From assembly GCF_018860805.1 (NCBI RefSeq), contig NZ_JAHKQR010000011.1, forward strand, positions 1,234,366 through 1,298,365: a DNA stretch of 64,000 nucleotides, read 5' to 3'. The notes beneath the pieces were generated by a model. It ran no database searches, was not told the DNA's origin, and worked only from the letters and a program-made list of their open reading frames with translations. The stretch comes from Aestuariibacter sp. A3R04. GTDB lineage: Bacteria > Pseudomonadota > Gammaproteobacteria > Enterobacterales > Alteromonadaceae. The stretch's first letter is position 1, and each line of letters starts with the position of its first letter. The position numbers were made by a program, and so were the translations under genes. Of this stretch, positions 35,973 to 43,777 are shown one piece after another.

Positions 35973-36718
35973 TGTGCTCCGAACGTTGAAGCAAGAGTTC
36001 CAGTAACCATTGACCAGCCATCTGCCAGTACAAAAATCATCAACTTAAACGGAAGACTGATTATTAATGGAGATAGCATCATCATCCCCATTGACATCAA
36101 GACGCTAGCAACCACTAAATCAATGATTAGAAAAGGGATAAACAACATAAAACCAATTTGGAACGCTGTGGTTAATTCGCTTAGTACAAAGGCTGGCAGT
36201 AATATATCAAAGGGCACGTCTGCGGCTTGCATGGTGGTAGGTTCCCGTGCAATCAACAATACCTGTCGCATTTCATTCTCACGAATTTGTGCCAGCATAA
36301 ATGCTCTTAGCGGTTTTTCGGCACGCTCCAGCGCTTGTTCCAGAGCAATTTCTTCGTTCTGAAGTGGCTTAAAGGCATTTTGATAAATATCCTGCCAGAC
36401 AGGTCGCATAATTAGCATGGTTAACATCAACGCAATACCAATCAGAACCCTATTCGGAGGACTTTGCTGCAAACCTAGGGCCTGACGCAAAATAGCCAGC
36501 ACAACCACAATTCGGGTAAACGAGGTAGCAACCATCAACAACCCGGGCAACAGGGTTAAAACAGTCATCAACAGCAAAATTTGCAGCTTAACGTTGTAAT
36601 CCTGCCCCTCTGCTGTGTCTTTAAGCGAGAACAAGGTCAAGTCCTGAGCCTGCACAAACTCAGGCATTAAGGCCAGTATCATTACAATACCAACCTTAAC
36701 GAGCATGCTATTCATCAT
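35966..36718 (-). CDS. fliP: Lateral flagellar export gate protein FliP
   Basis: FliP (about 250 residues from ATG 36718) has a signal peptide ([21 protein letters not shown]), then [51 protein letters not shown] and a C-terminal [23 protein letters not shown], all FliP hallmarks. The frame runs further upstream to 36817, but that part lies over the end of fliN; starts at 36718, 36715 or 36706 are all possible. Five copies make the export gate core. No fliO gene is seen between fliN and fliP. Confidence 0.92.
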   Translation of the reverse strand: [250 protein letters not shown]

Positions 36719-37067
36719 TGTTTTCAGTAGCCTTAGACTGAGAAGTGTCTTTAATAAACTTAATGCCATAACGCCCATCGACCATAACAACTTGACCTTT
36801 GGCGAATAACAGCCCATTGACCATCACATCCAGAGGTTCGCCCGCCATTTTTTCCAACGGTAATACATCACCATCCTGAACACGGCTCAATTCTCCTAAA
36901 GTAATTTCTGCACTGGCGACTTCCAAGGTGACTTTTAGCGGTACTTCCTGAAAGAAATGCAAGTCATTCGTTTTAGTTGCCTTGTCAAAATCTGTCGATT
37001 CTTCTGAAAAATCATCCATATCGGCTAAATTAAGATCGGCAAATGCTGCATTTATATCTTCGCTCAT
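36708..37067 (-). CDS. fliN: Lateral flagellar motor switch protein FliN
   Basis: A 119-residue FliN/SpoA-domain protein: acidic N-terminus, then LKVTLEVASAEITLGELSRVQDGDVLPLEKMAGEPLDVMVNGLLFAKGQVVMVDGRYGIKFIKD, the canonical C-ring fold. It builds the lower C-ring with FliM and docks FliH-FliI. It overlaps fliM by 4 bases and fliP by about 11. Confidence 0.92.
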   Translation of the reverse strand: MSEDINAAFADLNLADMDDFSEESTDFDKATKTNDLHFFQEVPLKVTLEVASAEITLGELSRVQDGDVLPLEKMAGEPLDVMVNGLLFAKGQVVMVDGRYGIKFIKDTSQSKATENNDE

Positions 37068-37939
37068 AACGTTAACTCTTTTGTTTTGGTAACCTGAAAT
37101 GCCAATGAGTTGTCTTGCTCAACAACCCGTCCTTTTAATAACACCTGTTTATCGAGTTTAAATACCGCCTCTTTACTCATTTCGATTGGTAAGACAGCCC
37201 CATTCATACAGGCGTTAAGTAGACTTAAACTGATCGATCTACTTGCCATTTCCACTCGTCCTTTTACCGGAAATCCAAGCCATTGCTCGTCACTACTCAT
37301 TATGGGCATTTTATCGCGGTTAATTTCGGGCTCTTCAGGTGCGACAAACATGGTAGAGGGCAACCACAAAAACCAGCTCAATGCGTCCTTTTCCAGCAAT
37401 ACTCTTACTTTAAACGGTAAATAAATGTAGCTTGCCGGAGCCGCCATTTTTTCTATTCGCAGCGCTGGCAAAGCTGACTTATTCCCGTTGAATCGCTTCT
37501 GTATTGCTAACGTAGTGCGATGCAACAAACGTCCGGCAACACGACATTCGGTTGCACTTAGGTCAATGCATGAATCTGGGTCGAGAGATTGACTGATTTC
37601 TCCCCCTAGACAAATATCAGCCAAATGATGAGCACTAATGTTATCCATCGCCAGATAAGTATGCTCGTCGAACTCATTAGCTATAGGGCACCCCATCATT
37701 AAGCGCCCCGATTCTTTAAGCCATAAATCCAAGCTGTTGCCCTGACACAGGTTGATATCTACCTCAAGTGACATTCCGTTAATCAATTGATTTAACTCTG
37801 CATTGATGACCTGACGTAAATCACTTAACAACATACGTGCACGCTCAACAGACTGCTCAAACCTGCGATGCTCCTGGGTCAAGGGGAAATATGGAAATTC
37901 GGCTGCCTTGTCGGCCGGAATTAATTTTAATTTATTCAT
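37064..37939 (-). CDS. fliM: Lateral flagellar motor switch protein FliM lacking the CheY-binding peptide
   Basis: From ATG 37939 the product is 291 residues, shorter than the usual 330 or so. The middle domain (ARMLLSDLRQVINAELNQLINGMSLEV...) and the C-terminal SpoA domain (VKGRVEMASRSISLSLLNACMNGAVLPIEMSKEAVFKLDKQVLLKGRV) are present but divergent. The N-terminal peptide that binds phospho-CheY in most FliMs (xSQxEIDALL) is absent. The start follows the PilZ-gene stop by one base; an upstream ATG at 37984 would overlap that gene by 44 bases. Confidence 0.82.
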   Translation of the reverse strand: MNKLKLIPADKAAEFPYFPLTQEHRRFEQSVERARMLLSDLRQVINAELNQLINGMSLEVDINLCQGNSLDLWLKESGRLMMGCPIANEFDEHTYLAMDNISAHHLADICLGGEISQSLDPDSCIDLSATECRVAGRLLHRTTLAIQKRFNGNKSALPALRIEKMAAPASYIYLPFKVRVLLEKDALSWFLWLPSTMFVAPEEPEINRDKMPIMSSDEQWLGFPVKGRVEMASRSISLSLLNACMNGAVLPIEMSKEAVFKLDKQVLLKGRVVEQDNSLAFQVTKTKELTL

Positions 37940-37940
37940 T

Positions 37941-38351
37941 TTAAGTTCTCGGCTTACTTTGACGTTGAACGCCATATCCTGCATTCTGAAAACTCAATTG
38001 CCTAACTAGCTTGATCATTTCATTAAACTTTTTCTCTGATTCATTGCTCCAATCCAGTCCAAGGAAAATCAATTCATCATTCACCGTGTTGCGATAAGCT
38101 ACCTTGGCTTTCAGCGTTATTTTATCAGCGATCAACACTCTTACTTTATTCGGAATTTTCTTTGATGCCGGAACTAAAGCCCCTGCGCCGCCCACACTAA
38201 TGTCTTTCAATACCGCTTTGCATATAGAATAATTAAATATCGAATGACGTAGTAATTCAGCCGGTACGCCTTTCGCTTGCATTTCAGAGGGCGTGGTTTC
38301 CTGTGTCAGCGGCACACGCTTGTATTTTCTGTCAACTTTATCTATGCTCAC
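37941..38351 (-). CDS. PilZ-domain (cyclic-di-GMP receptor) protein within the lateral flagellar block
   Basis: A 136-residue soluble protein. It carries both halves of the PilZ ligand motif: RKYKR near residue 8 (RxxxR) and DISVGG near residue 50 (D/NxSxxG), followed by beta strands (NKVRVLIADKITLKAKVAYRNTVNDELIFLGLDW). It would therefore bind cyclic-di-GMP in the cytosol. It overlaps the motB stop by 4 bases (ATGA) and abuts fliM, so it is made with stator and switch proteins, which suggests a YcgR-like brake, though it lacks YcgR's N-terminal domain. Confidence 0.82.
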   Translation of the reverse strand: MSIDKVDRKYKRVPLTQETTPSEMQAKGVPAELLRHSIFNYSICKAVLKDISVGGAGALVPASKKIPNKVRVLIADKITLKAKVAYRNTVNDELIFLGLDWSNESEKKFNEMIKLVRQLSFQNAGYGVQRQSKPRT

Positions 38352-39340
38352 AGTGCTCCTCCTAGTCGACCAATTGGTTGATTTTCCCGTGCTTCTTTGG
38401 CTGCACTTTTAACCGCGTTATTTTCACTCGTCGATGAAAATAAACTGTCCAATTTGTCTTTTGCATCGGGTGTTAAAATAAGTAATTCGACCCGACGGTT
38501 TTCACTGCTGGCCTTGTTTTCTTCATTTAACAAACGATTTGCCGCAAAAGCAGCGACCTGTGCAACGCGATCTTCTGGCATTCCACCAGCAACCATAACT
38601 TGTCGCGCCTGCAAAGCCCTGTCTCCGGAGAGCTCCCAGTTGCTGTAGCTTGCCCCCTTGAAGGAAGTCGCATCAGAGTGACCTGAGACAATAATCTTGT
38701 TTTTTACGTTCTTAAATACTTGCGCCAAGCTAAAAAGCAAGTCTTCAAAAAAGGGGGTCATATGCACTTCTCCCCGCTCAAACATCTGATGCTCTTTGTC
38801 GTCTCTAATAATCACGCGCAACCCCGATGGCACCACATCGATAACAATGTTTGACTGCGCATTTTGTTGTTTGGCTACCTCTTCAAACACCTTAAGCAGC
38901 ATGCCTAACTCCGATGGCGTAGAAAAGGTTCCTTCAATTAGTGAATTCAATTTATCCCCTTTGCCCGCCTGGGGTGAAAATTCCCCATTAGGTACATTGA
39001 GATATTCGGACATACCAGGAGAAGGGTTATCAGGAGGTAATCGATTAGAAGCTTCGTGATCGATAATCGAAGGAGAACCTCCTAAATCTACTGGAAAAGG
39101 GCTGTTGCCGGGTTCAAACAATGCAGGACTGCCATCAAAAATAGAATGCGTACGCATATAATGGGCTATTTCTGCTCGCTCTTTGGTACTGGACACTTGC
39201 ATAATCCACATCACCATAAAAAATGCCATCATGGCCAACGTAAAATCAGCAAAAGCCACTTTCCATGCGCCTCCATGGGCAGTATTTTCGGCACGTCGCG
39301 CTTGGCGTCGTATGATAATAGGCGTATCTTTTTTCATCAT
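38348..39340 (-). CDS. lafU: Lateral flagellar stator protein MotB (LafU)
   Basis: A 330-residue MotB. The N-terminal helix GGAWKVAFADFTLAMMAFFMVMWIMQ carries D32, the proton-accepting residue at the E. coli position, and resembles MotB rather than sodium-type PomB. The C-terminal OmpA-like domain (IIVSGHSDATSFKGASYSNWELSGDRALQARQVM...NRRVELLIL) anchors to peptidoglycan. It overlaps motA and the PilZ gene by 4 bases each. Confidence 0.93.
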   Translation of the reverse strand: MMKKDTPIIIRRQARRAENTAHGGAWKVAFADFTLAMMAFFMVMWIMQVSSTKERAEIAHYMRTHSIFDGSPALFEPGNSPFPVDLGGSPSIIDHEASNRLPPDNPSPGMSEYLNVPNGEFSPQAGKGDKLNSLIEGTFSTPSELGMLLKVFEEVAKQQNAQSNIVIDVVPSGLRVIIRDDKEHQMFERGEVHMTPFFEDLLFSLAQVFKNVKNKIIVSGHSDATSFKGASYSNWELSGDRALQARQVMVAGGMPEDRVAQVAAFAANRLLNEENKASSENRRVELLILTPDAKDKLDSLFSSTSENNAVKSAAKEARENQPIGRLGGAL

Positions 39341-40194
39341 GCTGCCCGGTTATTTATCCATTCTTCCATTGTGTTGAAACTAGGTTTGATTTCCTCACTG
39401 ATCAGCTTGCGTCCTGAATCAGTCGCAACCAGAGCAACATGTCCTTTCGCATGAGCAACTAGCATCGCCCGAACGCATTCTAGTAATGCAACATTTTTCT
39501 TAACAAATTGCTCCATAGACGATGACAGCGGCAATACCAAACAATAACAACCAAAAATACCGATAAAGGTGCCCACTAAAGCAGCCGCTACATGAAAACC
39601 AATTTCACTCATAGCGCCATCCAAATGTTGCATGGTGATAATTATTCCTCCCACCGCAGCCAATATGCCAAAACCAGGTAATGCTTCTGCTATGGCTGCC
39701 AAGGCATGTGATGGCTTCATTTTTTGTGTTTCTATACTGTATATTTCCTGTTCCATCATGATGTCAAAGTCATGTGAACTGATTTTCCCCATGCTATACA
39801 AGCGCAAATTGTCACAGATAAAAGTCACTAGTTGTGGAAATTCGGATACCGAAGGGTAAGCCAAAAAAATTGAACTTGTTTCAGGGTTTTCTACGTGTTC
39901 GTCCAAATCTTTTAAACCCTGTCTTTTCGCCAAATCCAGGAGGGAGTACATCAACACCAGTAAATCGTGATAAAGCCGATTTTGATCTTTCACTTTACTA
40001 AACTGATAACGCAACTGGCTCAAGGTTTCGACCAGTACATACCGGGAATTTCCCACCACCAACGCACCAATAGCCGCGCCAAAAACAATGATAAATTCAG
40101 CCGGCTGCCACAATGTCGCAACGTTTCCACCCGCGAATATAAAACCACCGACAACGGTCGCCAATACGATGATCAATCCAATCACTTTTTGCAT
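39337..40194 (-). CDS. lafT: Lateral flagellar stator protein MotA (LafT)
   Basis: The 285-residue MotA has two N-terminal and two C-terminal membrane helices around a cytosolic loop. Segments such as GLIIVLATVVGGFIFAGGNVATLWQPAEFIIVFGAAIGALVV and EALPGFGILAAVGGIIITMQHLDGAMSEIGFHVAAALVGTFIGIFGCY match the proton-type MotA of E. coli rather than PomA. It forms the ion channel with MotB. It lies 17 bases after lafS. Confidence 0.93.
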   Translation of the reverse strand: MQKVIGLIIVLATVVGGFIFAGGNVATLWQPAEFIIVFGAAIGALVVGNSRYVLVETLSQLRYQFSKVKDQNRLYHDLLVLMYSLLDLAKRQGLKDLDEHVENPETSSIFLAYPSVSEFPQLVTFICDNLRLYSMGKISSHDFDIMMEQEIYSIETQKMKPSHALAAIAEALPGFGILAAVGGIIITMQHLDGAMSEIGFHVAAALVGTFIGIFGCYCLVLPLSSSMEQFVKKNVALLECVRAMLVAHAKGHVALVATDSGRKLISEEIKPSFNTMEEWINNRAA

Positions 40195-40211
40195 GGGTTT
40201 CTTTCCTATAA

Positions 40212-40937
40212 TTAGCTTTGGAGTTTTTTAGTCAGTATCTCTATTGATTGTTTATGTAGCTGACAGACCCTGGACTCGGTTAAATTAAGAGTCAAAGCTA
40301 TTTCTTTCATATTCAATTCATGGGTGTAGTACAGATGCAATAACAATTTGTTGCGCGCTGGTAAACTCTCCATAGCGCGTTTTAGTGACATCTTTGTATC
40401 CAGTTCTGAACCTTCATTCGATCCTCCAACCGCGAACTGATTGCCGGCCATCTCCAATGTCTGTTCAAAACTCTCAATCGCTTCTGCTTGCGCAACATAT
40501 TGCAGCTCGGTGTACTGTTTCGGTGTCAACTGCAACAATTCACATATTTCGTTGTCACTTGGTTCGCGTTTTAGCTCTTTCCTCAACTGACGTACTTTGT
40601 CCCGAAACTGGTGTGCCTGTTGTCGCAATTGCCGTGGACGCCAGTCTGTGCGACGAAATTCATCTAACATAGCGCCTCTGATACACTTAAATGCATAGGA
40701 CTCAAATTGAGCATCTGCATTTCGTCCGTAGCGACGAATTGCCGTTAACAATGCCATCAAGCCAATTTGCTGAATATCATCACGGTCGACGACCACACCG
40801 ATCTGAGTCCGCATATGGGCAACAGCACGCTTAACCAGATAGGCATATTTTTCTAATACTTCAGACTCATTTGCCGCAGACATTAAGTCACGCTGTTCTT
40901 CTATATCTGTCCACTGTTCTTTAGCCAACATAATCAT
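40212..40937 (-). CDS. lafS: Lateral flagellar sigma-28 factor (FliA-type, LafS)
   Basis: A 241-residue sigma factor. Region 2 is YLVKRAVAHMRTQIGVVVDRDDIQQIGLMALLTAIRRYGRNADAQFESYAFKCIRGAMLDEFRRTDW, region 3 QLRKELKREPSDNEICELLQLTPKQY, and region 4 LPARNKLLLHLYYTHELNMKEIALTLNLTESRVCQLHKQSI. This is FliA-like. It is expected to drive late lateral genes such as flagellin, held in check by the FlgM encoded at 57.1 kb. Confidence 0.93.
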   Translation of the reverse strand: MIMLAKEQWTDIEEQRDLMSAANESEVLEKYAYLVKRAVAHMRTQIGVVVDRDDIQQIGLMALLTAIRRYGRNADAQFESYAFKCIRGAMLDEFRRTDWRPRQLRQQAHQFRDKVRQLRKELKREPSDNEICELLQLTPKQYTELQYVAQAEAIESFEQTLEMAGNQFAVGGSNEGSELDTKMSLKRAMESLPARNKLLLHLYYTHELNMKEIALTLNLTESRVCQLHKQSIEILTKKLQS

Positions 40938-40942
40938 TCTTC

Positions 40943-41371
40943 CTATTGAATAAATACGTTGGTTACCAGCACCTGATCGAGTTTTGTATCAACCCCCTGA
41001 CTCAGTAGCGTTGTATTGAACTCCTCAAGCAATGCTTCTTGTACTGCAATGATATCTGCGAACATACTTTTCGCCTGCTCTCTATTTATATTGGCAAAAT
41101 GCTTAACCAGAACATTACGTAGTAATGGGGAAAACTTTTTCAATAAGCCGAAAAACTGTGGATCTTTGGTGGCAAGAGACAGATCCAGCACCAAATATCG
41201 GGAGTAGCCATCACTACCAACACTGACGATAAATCGATCCATAGGGAAAAACAGAGGGTCGACATGTGTTGATACCACTTTCGATTCATTATTTTTACTG
41301 TAGTACGCGCCGGCAGCAACACCTCCAACCGCTAACAATAAAGCTACGATAATCGCGATCACTATTTTCAT
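40943..41371 (-). CDS. fliL: Lateral flagellar basal-body protein FliL (LafF)
   Basis: A 142-residue FliL with one N-terminal membrane helix (MKIVIAIIVALLLAVGGVAAGAYY) and a periplasmic domain: FFPMDRFIVSVGSDGYSRYLVLDLSLATKD...LLRNVLVKHFANINREQAKSMF...VDTKLDQVLVTNVFIQ. The ending DQVLVTNVFIQ is the family mark (xxVyFTxfvmQ). It rings the stator and aids swarming motility in related bacteria. It is 5 bases before lafS. Confidence 0.88.
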   Translation of the reverse strand: MKIVIAIIVALLLAVGGVAAGAYYSKNNESKVVSTHVDPLFFPMDRFIVSVGSDGYSRYLVLDLSLATKDPQFFGLLKKFSPLLRNVLVKHFANINREQAKSMFADIIAVQEALLEEFNTTLLSQGVDTKLDQVLVTNVFIQ

Positions 41372-41399
41372 TAATTCACTCTCCTGAACACGTCTACTA

Positions 41400-42752
41400 T
41401 CAAACCAATCTGTTTAACCATTCGCTGTTTTTATCTGTTTGCGATGACGCGGATTCGTTATTTTCTTCGTACCACTGGCCTGCAATTGTATTTGCCTTAA
41501 ATCCGGTAGGCTGACGTGAATGTCCTTGCCCAGAAGTGTCTGACTGCGAACTAACATTCACTTCTGTATTTAGTTTTACGCCCAGGTTATGGCGTAACTG
41601 ATCCAGGGTTTGCGATATAGCGTCTCTAACTTGCTGATGACTAGCTACCAAATTGACCGTCGTACGCTCATTTTCGACGCTGATACTGATGTCAATCGTG
41701 CCCAAATTAGGTGGATCGAGACGAATTTGCGCTTTTTGCAAGTGCTGCCCCACTTGTAGTTGCACTTTGTCGCTCAGCATAGTTAATAACCTTTGTCCCC
41801 ATTGAACAGGGTTTGAGCCCAGAGCGTCTGCTTTCCATTGCGAAATACTATCGCTATTGGCTGTTGCGCCATTCATTATGGTTCGAAAAGTCGTGCTATC
41901 ACTGGCTACTGTGGATTCTGCAACTGATTGCCCACTGTTAGTGGTCACTTTAATCTGGTGCAAGGCGCTAAGCGTATCCCGATTTACATTCAAAACTGAA
42001 TTATCCATTCTCATCAGGGATTTAGCAGTATTTGCAGGCAATTCGTTTGATTGAGATGACGCTTGTACTGAAGTGCCTATTGGGGCTAACACGCTATCGC
42101 GTTTTCTTTGCTCGTTTTGCAATCTATTATCTTGTGGTGTTTGAGGCATCACAGTAACCACGGGCGAGCGAAGGTTTTCCTGATTCGGAATTGCATCCCC
42201 TGTCGGAGCTATTGACACCTGTTGCTGATAATTAATCGCACTAATATTTGCGTATGAAACATTTGTCGCCCCCGCATTACTACTCAAATCAATTTGTGCT
42301 TGCTCATTGACGAAGCTGACCGCTGGACTACTACTTAAATCTAAACTTACTGAATCGTGACCCTGTGCGTCACTCTCAACCAAGTCCATATGAAGCAGTT
42401 CACTATGGATTGTTGATAGCGTCTCAACATCATTATCATTAATGTCAGTCGTATTGATTTCCGTCACGTCACTAACGGTACGATCTATGCCAATTGTTTT
42501 TAGCTCTATCGCGGCGGTCTCTGTCAATTCGACACCCATGTTTGTGGTATCAGGCAACGAGCCCATCATTTCTCGTTGAGCACTATCGTCTGTGTAATCA
42601 TTTTGCTGTGAGAGGTCTTGAGGTACTTGTTGCCGTCCCGTCAATAGCGAAAAGACCAATGTGCTCGAATCCTCACCCGTTGACACAGGTTGAGCAGAAA
42701 CATTTGTTTTATTACCTGCTATTGTTTGCGTCGGCAGCAGTATTTTCATCAT
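41400..42752 (-). CDS. fliK: Lateral flagellar hook-length control protein FliK (LafE)
   Basis: A 450-residue secreted ruler. The first 300 residues are low-complexity, rich in Ser, Thr, Gln and Asn, as in FliK tape-measure regions. The C-terminal domain (QVGQHLQKAQIRLDPPNLGTIDISISVENERTTVNLVASHQQVRDAISQTLDQLRHNLGV) has the conserved LRLDPPxLGxVxV pattern that meets FlhB. It overlaps the preceding lafD gene by 4 bases. Confidence 0.9.
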   Translation of the reverse strand: MMKILLPTQTIAGNKTNVSAQPVSTGEDSSTLVFSLLTGRQQVPQDLSQQNDYTDDSAQREMMGSLPDTTNMGVELTETAAIELKTIGIDRTVSDVTEINTTDINDNDVETLSTIHSELLHMDLVESDAQGHDSVSLDLSSSPAVSFVNEQAQIDLSSNAGATNVSYANISAINYQQQVSIAPTGDAIPNQENLRSPVVTVMPQTPQDNRLQNEQRKRDSVLAPIGTSVQASSQSNELPANTAKSLMRMDNSVLNVNRDTLSALHQIKVTTNSGQSVAESTVASDSTTFRTIMNGATANSDSISQWKADALGSNPVQWGQRLLTMLSDKVQLQVGQHLQKAQIRLDPPNLGTIDISISVENERTTVNLVASHQQVRDAISQTLDQLRHNLGVKLNTEVNVSSQSDTSGQGHSRQPTGFKANTIAGQWYEENNESASSQTDKNSEWLNRLV

Positions 42753-43105
42753 GCTTTATCCTCTTTGGCCAAGCCGTAAGCAATAATCCCCTCACGATCC
42801 CGCAATAGTTGAAGTGACTTAACTTCACTGTCACTTTTCATCGATTGAATTTTTTCAATCATTTGGGTATACCGTGAACGCACTTTTTCTTGTGCTTCCA
42901 TATTGTCCTGCCACCACCCTTCCTTGTTAGCCAATTGAATTAAATTTTGAAGATAACGATCATAGGCCCGCACTTTATGCCAGCGACGACTGTTTACCGC
43001 GCCATCCATTTCACGAAGTTTGACCCAAATCATATTTAATACCGCCGCTGTAGCCTGGCGCTCCACCTTGTGTTTGCTACCCATCAAAAATCCTCTTTCT
43101 TCCAT
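42749..43105 (-). CDS. lafD: LafD, FliT-like flagellar chaperone candidate
   Basis: A 118-residue, helical, charged protein (WVKLREMDGAVNSRRWHKVRAYDRYLQNLIQLANKEGWWQDNMEAQEKVRSRYTQMIEKIQ). It has no strong family motif; size, helical make-up and the position between fliS and fliK match LafD/FliT, the chaperone of the FliD cap. A second ATG at 43084 is possible. A 265-base gap with a terminator and a palindrome separates it from fliS, so it may begin a new transcript (lafDEFSTU and onward). Confidence 0.65.
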   Translation of the reverse strand: MEERGFLMGSKHKVERQATAAVLNMIWVKLREMDGAVNSRRWHKVRAYDRYLQNLIQLANKEGWWQDNMEAQEKVRSRYTQMIEKIQSMKSDSEVKSLQLLRDREGIIAYGLAKEDKA

Positions 43106-43230
43106 ATAATTTCAGGCTGAGGTATTGCAACATCTACGACCTAATAGCTGGTAACAACACTAAAAGCAACCTTCAAGACAAAATGCAACTTATTGATTTA
43201 TAATGAAATATAGAAAAAGCGAGGCATAAG

Positions 43231-43249
43231 GCGGAAAATCAATTTCCGC
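43231..43249. promoter_or_regulatory. Palindrome GCGGAA-N7-TTCCGC upstream of lafD
   Basis: A perfect 6+6 inverted repeat followed by a third half (CGGAAA). The same arrangement, with identical N7 spacing and a trailing CGGAAA, occurs at 56325-56343 beside flgA/flgB. It lies 126 bases upstream of lafD in the gap after the fliS terminator and is a candidate operator for a regulator shared by the lateral genes. Confidence 0.45.
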
Positions 43250-43307
43250 AATACGGAAATTCGGTAAACTCACTTCCTCCGGTACCAAAATAGGGGAACT
43301 TCAGATA

Positions 43308-43334
43308 TGAAAAAGCCACTTGAAATAAGTGGCT
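43308..43334 (-). terminator. Intrinsic terminator after fliS
   Basis: On the minus strand the stem AGCCACTT / AAGTGGCT (loop of five) is followed by TTTTT. It ends the lafA-fliD-fliS unit about 35 bases after the fliS stop. Confidence 0.85.
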
Positions 43335-43370
43335 GGTAAGATAAAAAAATGTTTGTTGTAATTGTGGGAA

Positions 43371-43766
43371 CTACGCCGCTTTACTGCCCAAATTCTGCCA
43401 TCCTTCTTGCAGATTAGTCATAATCATTCTGACGTTTTCTATGTATCGGATATCATTTTTTAAACTCGCTTGCAATAATGCTTGCCCACAATGCTGATAG
43501 AGTTGCTGCATTTGTTCAACAACGGCTTCGCCACTCTCCTGATCCAAAGAAGCTTCGAGCCCGCCCAATATTCGCATCATTTTTTCCACGCCCACGGCTT
43601 TTTTATCATAGCGATTAGCTTCGATATGCCCGGCTACCCTATCCAGTTCTTCCAAAAAACCGTCAAATAGCATCAATACTAACGTGTGTATATCGGCACC
43701 GGCTGCTTTTGCTTCCACTGCGGTATTTTGATATGCATCATATCCACTACCTAACATAGTAATCAC
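43371..43766 (-). CDS. fliS: Lateral flagellin chaperone FliS (LafC)
   Basis: A 131-residue four-helix FliS: YDAYQNTAVEAKAAGADIHTLVLMLFDGFLEELDRVAGHIE, then KMMRILGGLEASLDQESGEAVVEQMQQLYQHC, with the YxxxxVxTAxPxxLVxMLYDG family pattern in slightly changed form. It keeps flagellin monomeric until export. It follows fliD by 11 bases. Confidence 0.9.
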   Translation of the reverse strand: MITMLGSGYDAYQNTAVEAKAAGADIHTLVLMLFDGFLEELDRVAGHIEANRYDKKAVGVEKMMRILGGLEASLDQESGEAVVEQMQQLYQHCGQALLQASLKNDIRYIENVRMIMTNLQEGWQNLGSKAA

Positions 43767-43777
43767 TCTCTTAATTA

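Noticed and set aside
35966..36817. FliP start at 36817
   Set aside because: The added N-terminus overlaps about 100 bases of fliN and precedes the real signal peptide; starts at 36718 to 36706 match family length.
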